Shown here one piece after another: positions 55,369 to 63,761 of a stretch of DNA of 64,000 nt. The position numbers were made by a program, and so were the translations under genes. The stretch is from Pedobacter mendelii (GTDB lineage Bacteria > Bacteroidota > Bacteroidia > Sphingobacteriales > Sphingobacteriaceae), in the NCBI RefSeq assembly GCF_014635725.1, contig NZ_BMDJ01000001.1:124001-188000 (forward strand), written 5' to 3'. The stretch's first letter is position 1. Each line of letters opens with the position of its first letter. The notes below the pieces were generated by a model. It was not told the origin of the DNA. It made no database searches and worked only from the letters and a program-made list of their open reading frames with translations.

Positions 55369-55602
55369 TCAGAAAATAACGAGGGCCTAACAGCGATTTG
55401 GCATAAACGGCTTTTAGGTGCTCCATGAGCACATTTTTTCTTAATCAAAGTTGGTTCTATGCATCAGCCTTGATAGCTTTGGGATGGTGAAAACCGCCAA
55501 TTTCTTTTTGCTGCCAAAAGTTACGCGTCATCGTAAGGCTACTCCAAAAAGATAGACAAACTTCCAGGCATTTCAAAACAATTAAAAATAATTTCAAAAA
55601 AA

Positions 55603-55634
55603 TTTGCGAAACCGAATAGTTGCGTATATATTTG
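55603..55634 (+). promoter_or_regulatory. Promoter of the ArsR-SRPBCC-VOC operon
   Basis: TTTG at 55603-55606, a 20-base spacer and TATATTTG at 55627-55634 match the -33/-7 form exactly. Leader about 30 bases. Confidence 0.75.
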
Positions 55635-55669
55635 CAACCAATTAGTTTCATAACTAAATTTAACTCCAA

Positions 55670-55981
55670 ATGAGAAGAGATGTTTTCCAGGCAATTGCCG
55701 ACCCAACAAGACGGGCCATTATTGCATTAATTGCATTACAGGCAATGACTCCAAATGCGCTTGCCGAAAACTTCAATACAACCCGGCAAGCGGTTTCAAA
55801 ACACCTCCGGATTTTGACAGAATGCGAATTAGTAAAACAAGAACAACAAGGAAGAGAAATTTACTATTCGCTTGAAATAGAAAAAATGAAAGAAATAGAC
55901 AGTTGGTTAGCCCAATACAGGAAAATTTGGGAAACCCGTTTTAATCAGCTCGACCAGGTATTATTAACACTTAAAAAATAG
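55670..55981 (+). CDS. ArsR-family helix-turn-helix repressor
   Basis: A 103-residue winged-helix protein: [40 protein letters not shown] (recognition helix) and [19 protein letters not shown]. No metal-binding cysteines are seen. This subgroup is typically coupled to an SRPBCC/AHSA1 protein, as here (5 bases downstream). It probably controls its own operon. Confidence 0.9.
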   Translation: MRRDVFQAIADPTRRAIIALIALQAMTPNALAENFNTTRQAVSKHLRILTECELVKQEQQGREIYYSLEIEKMKEIDSWLAQYRKIWETRFNQLDQVLLTLKK

Positions 55982-55986
55982 AAAAA

Positions 55987-56487
55987 ATGAAAAACGATTT
56001 GCTATTTGATTTTACTGTTGACAAATCATCAAAAACGGTATTCATAAACAGAGAATTTGCTGCCGAACTTTCGCTGGTTTGGGATGCCTTTACAAAACCA
56101 GAAATACTTGATCAATGGGTAGCACCTAAACCCTGGTCGTCAAAAACAAAATATATGAATTTTGAAGTTGGCGGAAAAAGATTTTATGCTATGGTAAGCC
56201 CTGAAGGACAAGAGCGCTGGTCAATTCAGCAATATACCTCAATTACCCCAAAAACCAATTTTAAAATGTACAATACTTTTGCAGATAAGGATGAAAATCC
56301 TGAATTGCCTGGTTCTGAATGGGATTACAATTTCAGTGAACAAAGCGGCAAGACAAAATTAAGTATTACTATTTACAATGAATCGCTTGCCCGCTTAGAA
56401 AGAATGATTGAGATGGGCTTTAAAGAAGGTTTTGAAATTACAATTGATAACCTGGAAAATCTTTTGGAAACTTTATCCAAAAAATAA
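55987..56487 (+). CDS. SRPBCC (AHSA1-like) domain protein
   Basis: A 166-residue START-like/AHSA1 protein: [40 protein letters not shown] and [20 protein letters not shown] at the C-terminus. These helix-grip proteins bind hydrophobic ligands. They occur in ArsR-SRPBCC operons, whose biological role is not settled. Cotranscribed with the repressor. Confidence 0.88.
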   Translation: MKNDLLFDFTVDKSSKTVFINREFAAELSLVWDAFTKPEILDQWVAPKPWSSKTKYMNFEVGGKRFYAMVSPEGQERWSIQQYTSITPKTNFKMYNTFADKDENPELPGSEWDYNFSEQSGKTKLSITIYNESLARLERMIEMGFKEGFEITIDNLENLLETLSKK

Positions 56488-56547
56488 GTTTCATTACTAA
56501 TACTGTACCTAAAGAATTAAACATTTAATAATCTAAAAAATAAAATT

Positions 56548-56973
56548 ATGGCACTTATCAATCCTCACATTAACTTCAACGGAAATGCCGAAGAAGCATT
56601 TACCTTTTACAAATCAGTATTTGGCGGAGAATTCGCAAAGATTATTCGTTTCAAAGACCTTGCAAGTCCTGAGTTCAGAGTTGCAGAAAGCGAAGAAAAT
56701 AAAATTATGCATATTGCTTTGCCTATCGGTAAATGTAATATGTTGATGGCAAATGATGTTCCGGAAATTCTGGGAAAGATAAACGAAAATGAGAACAGAA
56801 GTAAAATTGCGATAAGTGCGGAAAGTAAGGAAGAAGCAGACAGATTATTTAATGGGCTTTCAGTAGGAGGACAAATAGAAGGGCCTATTGGTGATAGTCC
56901 CTGGGGTTCATATTTTGGTTGTTTTAGAGACAAATTTGGTATTGAATGGATGGTAGAATTTACCCAACAATAA
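56548..56973 (+). CDS. VOC/PhnB-like glyoxalase-fold protein
   Basis: A 141-residue protein of the 3-demethylubiquinone-9-methyltransferase-like VOC family: INPHINFNGNAEEAFTFYKS, FGGEFAKIIRFKD, IMHIALPIGKCNMLMANDVP and GSYFGCFRDKFGIEWMVEF. Enzymatic role unknown. Third gene of the ArsR operon, 60 bases after the SRPBCC gene. Confidence 0.88.
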   Translation: MALINPHINFNGNAEEAFTFYKSVFGGEFAKIIRFKDLASPEFRVAESEENKIMHIALPIGKCNMLMANDVPEILGKINENENRSKIAISAESKEEADRLFNGLSVGGQIEGPIGDSPWGSYFGCFRDKFGIEWMVEFTQQ

Positions 56974-57110
56974 TAATGGAAAAAAAACAAAGGCTAGCCA
57001 GCATCGCTTTAACGTAAACCATTTTTGCTAAACCATCCCGTTCTACAATAGCTAAACATAAGTTTAAAGTTGCCAGTTAGCCCTAAAAACCACTAATAAT
57101 CTCAATATTA

Positions 57111-57693
57111 GAAAAATAATCGATTTATCATTTATATATAATACTTAGATGGCGTAATGCAAGCACCTGTGGAGGATGAGGAAGATAAATCGGGCATTTT
57201 CGAATATAGCGGTTGGGTTGCCTCTTATGCCGGCGAGCTTAGTGGTAAGGTTCTGCAAAAACTAAATGCAACCTGCACATGTTCTTTTGGGCAGAAAAAC
57301 ACTTGAAAATTTTGCTGCTTACTGGCCTGAATGTGTAAACTTTTGGCCTGGCATTAATGAGGTGACAAAATATTCATTATCCAAGATAATGAATAAATCA
57401 GATTGGAATAATTCTGTATTTCTCGAAAGCCTTTCAGATATTGAAAACCTAAGGAAATCAGAAGGCTCCGAAATTAAAGTTTGGGGAAATGGCGAACTTC
57501 TTCAACTGCTATTTAAAATAATTTAGTAAAAGAACTTTGCCAAAAAATTTACCCATTAACATTTAGTAAGGGAAAAAATTTATTTGATGATGGCCCCATT
57601 CTGGCAGCATTTGAATTAACAGAGAGTTTTGTAACGACAACTGGTATAATTATAGCCAAATATAAATGGGCAGGAAAAGTAAATACTGGATAG
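57111..57693 (+). pseudogene. RibD-C/dihydrofolate-reductase-like gene, twice frameshifted
   Basis: Three fragments in order make one protein: DGVMQAPVEDEEDKSGIFEY in frame 1 from 57148; PAHVLLGRKTLENFAAYWPE and KVWGNGELLQLLFK in frame 2 (57266-57526); and KGKNLFDDGPILAAFELTES to WAGKVNTG-stop back in frame 1, ending at 57693. These match the YyaP/RibD-C family. The N-terminal strand is also degraded. Frameshifts fall near 57262 and 57515. Position after the VOC gene suggests it was once part of the operon. Confidence 0.8.
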
Positions 57694-57713
57694 GAGGTTA
57701 AGGCATGTAAAAC

Positions 57714-58760
57714 CTACCACTCAATCGTTGTTCCATTCTCCGTTGGGTGTCCGGTACAAACTAAAACCCTTCCCCTTTCAATTTCATTATCAGTTAACAC
57801 TTCGTTATAATCCATTCTTACGCTACCCTTCGTACAATTGGCTACGCAAGTGCTACAAACACCTCCGCGACAACTGTATGGCAATTTAATTTTATGTTCT
57901 AGCGCTACATCTAAAATTCTTTTCGGCCAGGGTACATCGAGGTTATAAATTTCACCTCTAAAATTTAATATCACGGAATAAGTATTTTTATCAACTTCTT
58001 TCGCTGCAGAACCATCATCTTCATCCACTTCATCTTCAGGCAATACAAATGTTTCGCGTTTTATTTGCTCGATGTAGAAACCCATACCTAATAAAGTAAT
58101 GCGACATAAGTCCATGTAAATAATCGGCCCGCAGGAGTAGAAAAGTGCATTATCCCGGTTAAAAACCAAATGCTCTTTCAATAATTTTTCAATGTAAAAT
58201 TTGTTTAACCTCGCCGTCATCAGGTTTTTGCTGTTACTAAAAACGAAGATAATTTTTAACCTATCAGGATATTTGCTTTGCCAGTCATTAAGTTCATTAT
58301 AAAACAAGGTATATTCTAAAGAGCGATTGCTGTACACGAGTGTAATTTTCGATTTCTTTTCACGAACAAGTGCGGTTTTCATGATGGAAATTAATGGTGT
58401 GATGCCTACACCTGCGGCGAAAAGAAAAACATCACGCTCTAAATTTTCTTCCGGCAAATAGGTAAAAATGCCTTGAGGCGCTTGAGCGAAAAGAAAATCA
58501 CCAACAGCGGTTTTATGGTGTAACAGCCTTGAAATTTCTCCATTCTCAACCCGCTTTACTGTAATCGATAGTGGCTCATCAACATCAGGCGAGCTGTTAA
58601 AAGAATAAGAACGGCGGATTTCTGTATGTTTTCCTTCGAATACTAGGGATATAAATTGACCGGCTAGGTATTTTGGATAGTCTAAATCAACAGGTTTTAG
58701 CTGAAGTGTAATATTATCGCCGGGCTGGTTTATAATTTTATCGATTCTAAGTTTGTACAT
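57714..58760 (-). CDS. PaaE-like ferredoxin reductase with C-terminal 2Fe-2S domain
   Basis: A 348-residue flavin reductase. FAD site RRSYSFNSSP is at about 50-59, NAD site FAAGVGITPLISIMKTA at about 113-129, and the plant-type 2Fe-2S cluster CRGGVCSTC with a fourth Cys in LVCTGHP near the C-terminus. The architecture matches PaaE/HmpX electron-transfer proteins. No paa genes are near, so the partner oxygenase or desaturase is unknown. A TATCTTTG -7 box is about 18 bases upstream of the ATG. Confidence 0.9.
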   Translation of the reverse strand: MYKLRIDKIINQPGDNITLQLKPVDLDYPKYLAGQFISLVFEGKHTEIRRSYSFNSSPDVDEPLSITVKRVENGEISRLLHHKTAVGDFLFAQAPQGIFTYLPEENLERDVFLFAAGVGITPLISIMKTALVREKKSKITLVYSNRSLEYTLFYNELNDWQSKYPDRLKIIFVFSNSKNLMTARLNKFYIEKLLKEHLVFNRDNALFYSCGPIIYMDLCRITLLGMGFYIEQIKRETFVLPEDEVDEDDGSAAKEVDKNTYSVILNFRGEIYNLDVPWPKRILDVALEHKIKLPYSCRGGVCSTCVANCTKGSVRMDYNEVLTDNEIERGRVLVCTGHPTENGTTIEW

Positions 58761-58791
58761 TTAGTTTAGCTATGATTTCAAAGATAAAATA

Positions 58792-58854
58792 TAGCCACAG
58801 ATTCGCAGATTATTTTTTTAATAATTTCATTCAATACACTAATCAAATCTGCGG
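58792..58854. repeat. Dispersed palindromic repeat (TAGCCACAGATT family)
   Basis: TAGCCACAGATTCGCAGATT on the left and AATCAAATCTGCGGC on the right form an imperfect hairpin. A copy of the family also found at 32616-32665 and 63689-63736. Confidence 0.6.
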
Positions 58855-59005
58855 CAAAAAACATATATATAATAGAAAATACATTTGAATATTATTTTTA
58901 CAAAGGAAAAACGATCATCTTGAACTGCTTCAAAATCTAATTGGAATATGGTGTTTAGATAAGACTCTGAAATGAATTCAGAATCACGGACAAATTAAAA
59001 AAAAA

Positions 59006-59028
59006 GCGCCCTGATTAATTCAGGACGC
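59006..59028 (-). terminator. Terminator after the lytic transglycosylase gene
   Basis: A nine-base-pair stem (GCGTCCTGA / TCAGGGCGC on the minus strand, one G-U pair) followed by nine T. It lies 27 bases beyond the stop. Confidence 0.88.
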
Positions 59029-59054
59029 CTTACCAAATGCTTGTCTTTTATTTA

Positions 59055-59825
59055 CTATTCTACATTGTATGCCAATAATTCTTTCGGTTTACTGTAACCG
59101 TAGCGAACAGGATGTTCAATAATCTGTTTCATAGAAATTACTTTATAAACGTAACCACCGGTTTCACGATTAAGTTTCATTTTATAGTAATTGTCTTGAT
59201 TTTGATTATTAATCTGCTTGCGTAATCGGCCATCACCAACATTGTATGCCGCAGCAACCAATGTCCAGCTTTCCAAACCTTTATACATCTCTTTAATGTA
59301 TTTGCATGCTGCAACGGTAGATTTACGCAAATTATAGCGATCATCATTTCTTCCGCTAACTTTTAACCCATAAGTACGAGCAGTACCCGGCATAAACTGC
59401 CAAACGCCTGCTGCACCTTTTGGCGAAACTCCTGATTGCATACCCGATTCTACTAAAGCTAAATACTTAAAATCATCGGGAATTCCATAGGCAGCTAAAA
59501 TAGGTTCGATAATCGGAAACCATTCGGCAGCTTTTCGCTGTAAACGATGCGTTTGCGTATTGCCATAAGAATGAGCTGCAAGGATTTTTTTCATTTTGCG
59601 TTCTACCTTTTTATCGCCTAAAGGCAAGGTTTCTTCAGCAAAATTTAACTGTGCCATTAAAGATTTTTTCTCTTCTTCAGGCTTTTCAATTGGGGGTATT
59701 GTAGTGTTTAATTTCTCTTCTTTTAAAAGACTTTGTTGTGCTAAGGGCATTTGGTAAGCGAACACTTTTGCCATAATAAATAGTGCTGCCACTACTACAA
59801 ATGGTACGATGTGTTTCTTTAACAT
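59055..59825 (-). CDS. Membrane-anchored lytic transglycosylase (SLT/GH23 domain)
   Basis: A 256-residue protein with an N-terminal signal/anchor (IVPFVVVAALFIMAKVFAYQ). The SLT domain starts at about residue 105: catalytic Glu in LALVESGMQSGVSPKGAAGV, WQFMPGTARTYGLKV, YNLRKSTVAACKYIKEM and AAYNVGDGRL. It cleaves peptidoglycan to 1,6-anhydro products. It has a full promoter and an unusually strong AGGAGG ribosome-binding site for this phylum. Confidence 0.93.
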   Translation of the reverse strand: MLKKHIVPFVVVAALFIMAKVFAYQMPLAQQSLLKEEKLNTTIPPIEKPEEEKKSLMAQLNFAEETLPLGDKKVERKMKKILAAHSYGNTQTHRLQRKAAEWFPIIEPILAAYGIPDDFKYLALVESGMQSGVSPKGAAGVWQFMPGTARTYGLKVSGRNDDRYNLRKSTVAACKYIKEMYKGLESWTLVAAAYNVGDGRLRKQINNQNQDNYYKMKLNRETGGYVYKVISMKQIIEHPVRYGYSKPKELLAYNVE

Positions 59826-59863
59826 TTTCCTCCTTTTTTTGGTGAACTTATAAAAAACGTTGA

Positions 59864-59894
59864 CAAAGGTAAAAATTAATAATCAGATTACCAA
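59864..59894 (-). promoter_or_regulatory. Promoter of the lytic transglycosylase gene
   Basis: On the minus strand TTG, a 20-base spacer and TACCTTTG match the -33/-7 form. AGGAGG lies a few bases before the ATG at 59825. Confidence 0.75.
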
Positions 59895-59916
59895 CTAGTT
59901 ACGAATTTAAGTGCTA

Positions 59917-59950
59917 AAATCTAGGTTTAAAGTGCTTTAAACCTAGATTT
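59917..59950. repeat. Perfect 15-bp stem-loop in a divergent promoter region
   Basis: AAATCTAGGTTTAAA and TTTAAACCTAGATTT with loop GTGC. It lies between the divergent lytic transglycosylase and pseudouridine synthase promoters and has no T-run, so an operator or RNA element is as likely as a terminator. Confidence 0.6.
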
Positions 59951-60021
59951 AAATTTTGATTTTCATCACGTTTTACTTACGTTAGAAGCTATTTTTCAAC
60001 AAAATTTTATCAACGCTCCCG

Positions 60022-60053
60022 ATTGTTAATTTCAGCTATTTTACATAAATTTG
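60022..60053 (+). promoter_or_regulatory. Promoter of the RluB-like gene
   Basis: TTG at 60023-60025, a 20-base spacer and TAAATTTG at 60046-60053. Transcription should begin near 60058, about 30 bases before the ATG. Confidence 0.7.
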
Positions 60054-60087
60054 CAGCCCGCATTTCAGGTGCGGCTAAAAGCGTATC

Positions 60088-61629
60088 ATGATAAACAAAA
60101 ACAACAGGAACAGTCGGGATGACAAGTCCAATCCGGGAAGCCGAAAAACCGAAGGCAGAAGTAGCGCTGGTGGTTCTGACAGAAAAAGATCAGAAGACAA
60201 AGATAGTAAATTCAAAAAATCATCCGATTCAAAAACAGGCTTCAGACCTAGAAGCGCAGACAGTAAAGATTTCAAATCAAAATCTTTCGGAGACAAAAAA
60301 GATTTCAAGCCAAGAGGCGATCGTAATTTTAAATCGAGAGATGAAGAACCTAAAGGTTTCAAATTCGGCGATAGGGAATTTAAATCAAAAGATTCTACTT
60401 CAAAAGGCAGCGAACGTGATTTTAAACCAAGAGAAGGTGGTTCTAGAGATTATAAACCAAGAACTGGCGATAGAGATTTTAAGGCAAAAGAAGGTGGTTC
60501 GAGGGATTTCAAGCCAAGAACTGGAGACAGAGATTTTAAACCGAGAGATAATAAAGAAAGTGGAACAAGAGATTACAAACCAAGAGGAGATCGTGATTTC
60601 AAATCTAAGGATGGAGATTCGAGAGATTTTAAACCGAGAGAAGGTGGTTCGAGAGATTACAAGCCAAGAACGGGTGAAAGAGATTTCAAATCAAAAGATA
60701 GTAAAGAAGGTGGATATAAAGATTTCAAGGCAAGAGGCGCAAGGAATGATGATTTCAAACCAAGTGCAGGAAGTTCAAGAGATGTAAAGCCAAGAGAAGG
60801 TGCTGATAGCAGACCGTTTAGAAAACGCGAAGAAAACCAGCCAAGAGATACAGAATTTAACCGTGAGGAAAGAACTGTAATTAAACAAGGGCGAAAAACT
60901 AATGAAGATAAAGGCTTAATTCGCCTTAACAGGTATATTTCAAATGCAGGTATTTGCTCTCGCCGTAAAGCCGATGAGTTAATTGCTGCCGGCATTATTA
61001 CCGTTAATGGAGAAGCAGTGACTGAATTAGGTCATAAAGTAGATCCTGCAAAAGATCAGGTTCGCTATAACGGAGAACTACTTAAACGCGAAAAGAAAGT
61101 TTACGTATTATTAAATAAACCTAAAGATTACATTACAACAACGGATGATCCACAGGAACGCCGTACGGTAATGCAATTGGTAGATAAAGCTAGTCGCGAA
61201 CGTATTTATCCGGTTGGTCGTTTAGATCGGAATACAACTGGTTTGTTATTAATGACAAATGATGGTGATTTAGCTGATAAATTATCGCACCCTAAAAATG
61301 GCATCACTAAAATTTACAATGTTGAATTAGATAAATCCTTATCACAAGGGGATTTAAACAAAATTCAATTCGGTTTAGAATTAGAGGATGGACTAATTAA
61401 ACCTGATAACATTTCTTATGTTTCTGGTGGCACTAAAAAAGAAGTTGGCATCCAGATACATAGCGGTAAAAACCGAATTGTTCGCCGAATTTTCGAACAT
61501 TTGGGTTATAATGTTGAAAAACTTGACCGTGTGGTTTATGGCAATTTAACTAAAAAAGATTTGCCAAGAGGAAGATGGCGTTATCTTGAGGAACATGAAT
61601 TAATTCAGATTAAACACCTAATTAAATAA
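60088..61629 (+). CDS. RsuA/RluB-type pseudouridine synthase with long repetitive N-terminal extension
   Basis: A 513-residue protein. Residues 1 to about 270 are a basic, disordered repeat region of RDFKPR/RDYKPR/RDFKSK units. An S4 RNA-binding domain follows at about 278-325 (RLNRYISNAGICSRRKADEL), then the RsuA/RluB/E/F catalytic domain with D380 in GRLDRNTTGLLLMTNDGD and KNRIVRRIFEHLGY. It modifies rRNA, probably 23S as RluB. The core is normal; the extension is longer than the catalytic domain and probably binds RNA. Confidence 0.92.
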   Translation: MINKNNRNSRDDKSNPGSRKTEGRSSAGGSDRKRSEDKDSKFKKSSDSKTGFRPRSADSKDFKSKSFGDKKDFKPRGDRNFKSRDEEPKGFKFGDREFKSKDSTSKGSERDFKPREGGSRDYKPRTGDRDFKAKEGGSRDFKPRTGDRDFKPRDNKESGTRDYKPRGDRDFKSKDGDSRDFKPREGGSRDYKPRTGERDFKSKDSKEGGYKDFKARGARNDDFKPSAGSSRDVKPREGADSRPFRKREENQPRDTEFNREERTVIKQGRKTNEDKGLIRLNRYISNAGICSRRKADELIAAGIITVNGEAVTELGHKVDPAKDQVRYNGELLKREKKVYVLLNKPKDYITTTDDPQERRTVMQLVDKASRERIYPVGRLDRNTTGLLLMTNDGDLADKLSHPKNGITKIYNVELDKSLSQGDLNKIQFGLELEDGLIKPDNISYVSGGTKKEVGIQIHSGKNRIVRRIFEHLGYNVEKLDRVVYGNLTKKDLPRGRWRYLEEHELIQIKHLIK

Positions 61630-61634
61630 TATTT

Positions 61635-61660
61635 AAGGCAATCGAAAGGTTGCCTTTTTT
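61635..61660 (+). terminator. Terminator of the RluB-like gene
   Basis: Stem AAGGCAA / TTGCCTT with an eight-base loop, followed by TTTT, starting 6 bases after the stop. Confidence 0.85.
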
Positions 61661-61901
61661 GTTAAATGGTTTAATTAAATTAAGTTTAGCGGCAGACTCG
61701 CAGATTTTTTTTTAGACATATTTATCAGCCATAGGAACACAGATGTACACGGAATATTTACTTATTCATTTTCTGCCATCTCAACATCTAGCAAAAACAA
61801 TCTATATGTTTCCGTGATAATTCCTATTTACGGGAATTCGTCTTCACTTTCCAGTATTCATTTTTCTTTTCTCATATTTGTTATTAATCAAAAACATTAC
61901 T

Positions 61902-63017
61902 ATGAAAAAGTATAACCTCCTTTTGTTACTTATGTCAATATCCTTCGCAGCATTAGCGCAGCAAACCAACTATAATCTTTTAATCGGAACGTACACCAAT
62001 ACGCCTGCTAAAAGTGAGGGTATTTATACCTATAACTTTAATACTTTAACTAGCAGTACCAAACTTAAAAGCATAGCTAAAAACGTTGCTAACCCCAGCT
62101 TCATTGCCATATCGCCTGATAAAAAATTTGCTTACTCCGTTAATGAAACAGGAAGCACCAGTACAGTTAGCGCTTTTAAATACAATTCTGTAAATGGAAA
62201 ACTTACATTTCTAAATAAAGTTGAAAGCGAGGGTGCAGATCCATGCTACATTACTGCGGATAACGACAATGTTATTGTAGCGAATTACAGCGGAGGCAGT
62301 CTGGCCGTTTTTAAGCGTAAAGCCGATGGCTCGTTAAATACCGCAGCACTTATTATAAAACATAGTGGAAAAAGTATAGATCCCAAAGGAAGGCAGCAAA
62401 GTGCGCACGTACACATGGTAAAGTTTACCCCGGATAGGAAATTTTTAATTTGTAACGATTTAGGCGAAGACCAAATTTACATTTATAGCTATTTCCCTAA
62501 AAGCAATAAAAAAACTCTCAGCATAAAAAACGTTTTAAAAACTACCCCAGGTAGTGGCCCAAGACACATTACATTCTCTCCTAATGGCAAGTTTGCTTAT
62601 TTAGCACATGAATTTAATGGCAGTATAACTGGTTATTTTTATGCTAACGGTAGTTTAAATAAAATTCAGGAAATTGGAACAACACCTAAAGAATTTGAAG
62701 GCCGTATTGATGGTGCTGATATACATGTTTCTGCCGATGGAAAGTTTCTTTATGAGACAAACAGAGGTGATGCAAATACAATTTCTGTTTTCTCTATCCT
62801 ATCCACAGGAATTTTAAGATTTGTTGAAACGGTAAGTACTTTAGGCAAAGGACCAAGAAATTTCTCTATAGATCCGAGCGGTAAGTTTTTATTAGTTGCG
62901 AATCAATACACGAACGATGTTGTAATTTTTAAACGCAATAAACTTACAGGCAAATTAACTGATAGTGGTAAAAAGATAGAAGTTGCCGCACCAGTTAATT
63001 TAGTTTTTACGAAGTAA
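61902..63017 (+). CDS. Secreted lactonase-family beta-propeller (6-phosphogluconolactonase-like)
   Basis: The start MKKYNLLLLLMSISFAALAQ is at the ATG at 61902; 371 residues with a signal peptide. Seven-bladed YbhE-type propeller with recurring PSFIAISPDKKFAYSVNE, GSGPRHITFSPNGKFAYLAH and GKGPRNFSIDPSGKFLLVAN. The family includes 6-phosphogluconolactonase, but export makes a cytoplasmic pentose-phosphate role unlikely; a sugar-lactone substrate in the periplasm is an inference. Confidence 0.87.
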   Translation: MKKYNLLLLLMSISFAALAQQTNYNLLIGTYTNTPAKSEGIYTYNFNTLTSSTKLKSIAKNVANPSFIAISPDKKFAYSVNETGSTSTVSAFKYNSVNGKLTFLNKVESEGADPCYITADNDNVIVANYSGGSLAVFKRKADGSLNTAALIIKHSGKSIDPKGRQQSAHVHMVKFTPDRKFLICNDLGEDQIYIYSYFPKSNKKTLSIKNVLKTTPGSGPRHITFSPNGKFAYLAHEFNGSITGYFYANGSLNKIQEIGTTPKEFEGRIDGADIHVSADGKFLYETNRGDANTISVFSILSTGILRFVETVSTLGKGPRNFSIDPSGKFLLVANQYTNDVVIFKRNKLTGKLTDSGKKIEVAAPVNLVFTK

Positions 63018-63068
63018 AATAGATATTTAAATTCTAAAATAATATCTATTTGGATATAAAATTTTGTT

Positions 63069-63095
63069 AAAAAAAAAGCTCCAAATTTGGAGCTT
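63069..63095. terminator. Terminator between convergent genes
   Basis: The palindrome AGCTCCAAATTTGGAGCT at 63078-63095 is preceded by nine A, so it gives a strong T-run on the minus strand, ending the J-domain gene. The other side has only TTT. Confidence 0.85.
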
Positions 63096-63102
63096 TAATA
63101 TT

Positions 63103-63549
63103 TTAAGCCGGTTCAGCAACCTTTGCCACATTGCGATAAGGAAAATCGCTGAATATATGTCTGCGGGCAAAACGACCTGGTGAATCTGCGTTAACTAATT
63201 TTACATAGATGGCTTTCGGCACATCGAAATACTCGTAGGCGCTTCCATCAAAAAACTGAATATTTAATACTTGTTGTTTGTATTCAAAATCAAGGATGTT
63301 AGATTTAGTAATCGTTTCTGTATAAGTTTCGATGTTTTGTTCACGAGTTTCGGGTGCAACACTTACTAAAAAGTGATAAGCTTCTATAATATCTTTACTT
63401 CTTGCTTCTGCTTCTAATTTTTCTTCTTCCTGTTGAAATTTATCTGGGTGACAATCTTTCATTAATGTGCGGTACACAGATTTAAGATCTTTTAATTCAG
63501 CATTTTTATCTACGCTTAAAAGCTTTCTATAATCAACAATTTTTTTCAT
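63103..63549 (-). CDS. J-domain protein with C-terminal KTSC domain
   Basis: A 148-residue protein. The N-terminal J domain (about 5-70) has KSVYRTLMKDCHPDKFQQEE with the HPD motif that stimulates DnaK. The C-terminal KTSC domain (about 88-140) has VLNIQFFDGSAYEYFDVPKA and ADSPGRFARRHIFSDFPYRN. KTSC domains are often found alone or with lysyl-tRNA synthetase-like proteins and are of unknown function. A TACCTTTG -7 box lies at 63610-63617. Confidence 0.85.
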   Translation of the reverse strand: MKKIVDYRKLLSVDKNAELKDLKSVYRTLMKDCHPDKFQQEEEKLEAEARSKDIIEAYHFLVSVAPETREQNIETYTETITKSNILDFEYKQQVLNIQFFDGSAYEYFDVPKAIYVKLVNADSPGRFARRHIFSDFPYRNVAKVAEPA

Positions 63550-63688
63550 CTAACTATTTTCTATTATGAATACAATACTTTGAAATATTTATCAAAAGTT
63601 TCAAGGGCGCAAAGGTACAATTTATAATCGTTTGATTTTGAAAAATTTTTGTTTCAGTTAAAAAATTTATTAATCGCTAAAATAATAA

Positions 63689-63736
63689 GCTACAGATTAA
63701 CAGATTTTTGCAATAAAAAATCTGTTAATCTGTGAC
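63689..63736. repeat. Palindromic repeat after the GH35 gene
   Basis: ACAGATTAACAGATTTTT and AAAAAATCTGTTAATCTGT form a nearly perfect hairpin that begins about 25 bases after the GH35 stop on the minus strand, so it could end transcription of that gene. It is the most symmetric copy of the family. Confidence 0.75.
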
Positions 63737-63761
63737 AAAAAATCGAACAATCAACCAAGCA

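Larger units (their letters stand above)
55258..55669. other. Island spacer with a VOC gene fragment and repeat-like DNA
   Basis: About 410 bases with no intact gene. It holds the VOC fragment at 55285-55368 preceded by GCGCATAACAAGGG. A GGCCTAACAGCGATTTGGCA stretch at about 55385 resembles sequences flanking mobile cassettes in Bacteroidota; I have not been able to identify it further. The ArsR promoter is at its right end. Confidence 0.4.

Noticed and set aside
55380..55440. Possible integron attC-like site at GGCCTAACAGCGATTTGGCA
   Set aside because: The paired core sites and folded structure needed for attC are not evident, and no integrase is in the window; mentioned only as repeat-like DNA.
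55457..55669. A 70-codon minus-strand frame in the island spacer
   Set aside because: It runs antisense through the ArsR promoter, has no recognised motif and starts at the edge of the ArsR gene; probably chance in AT-rich DNA.
60119..60787. A 222-codon open frame overlapping the rluB extension in the second forward frame
   Set aside because: It follows from the repetitive, A/G-rich DNA of the extension; it lacks a recognisable domain and its own ribosome-binding site. Kept only as a test within the repeat finding.
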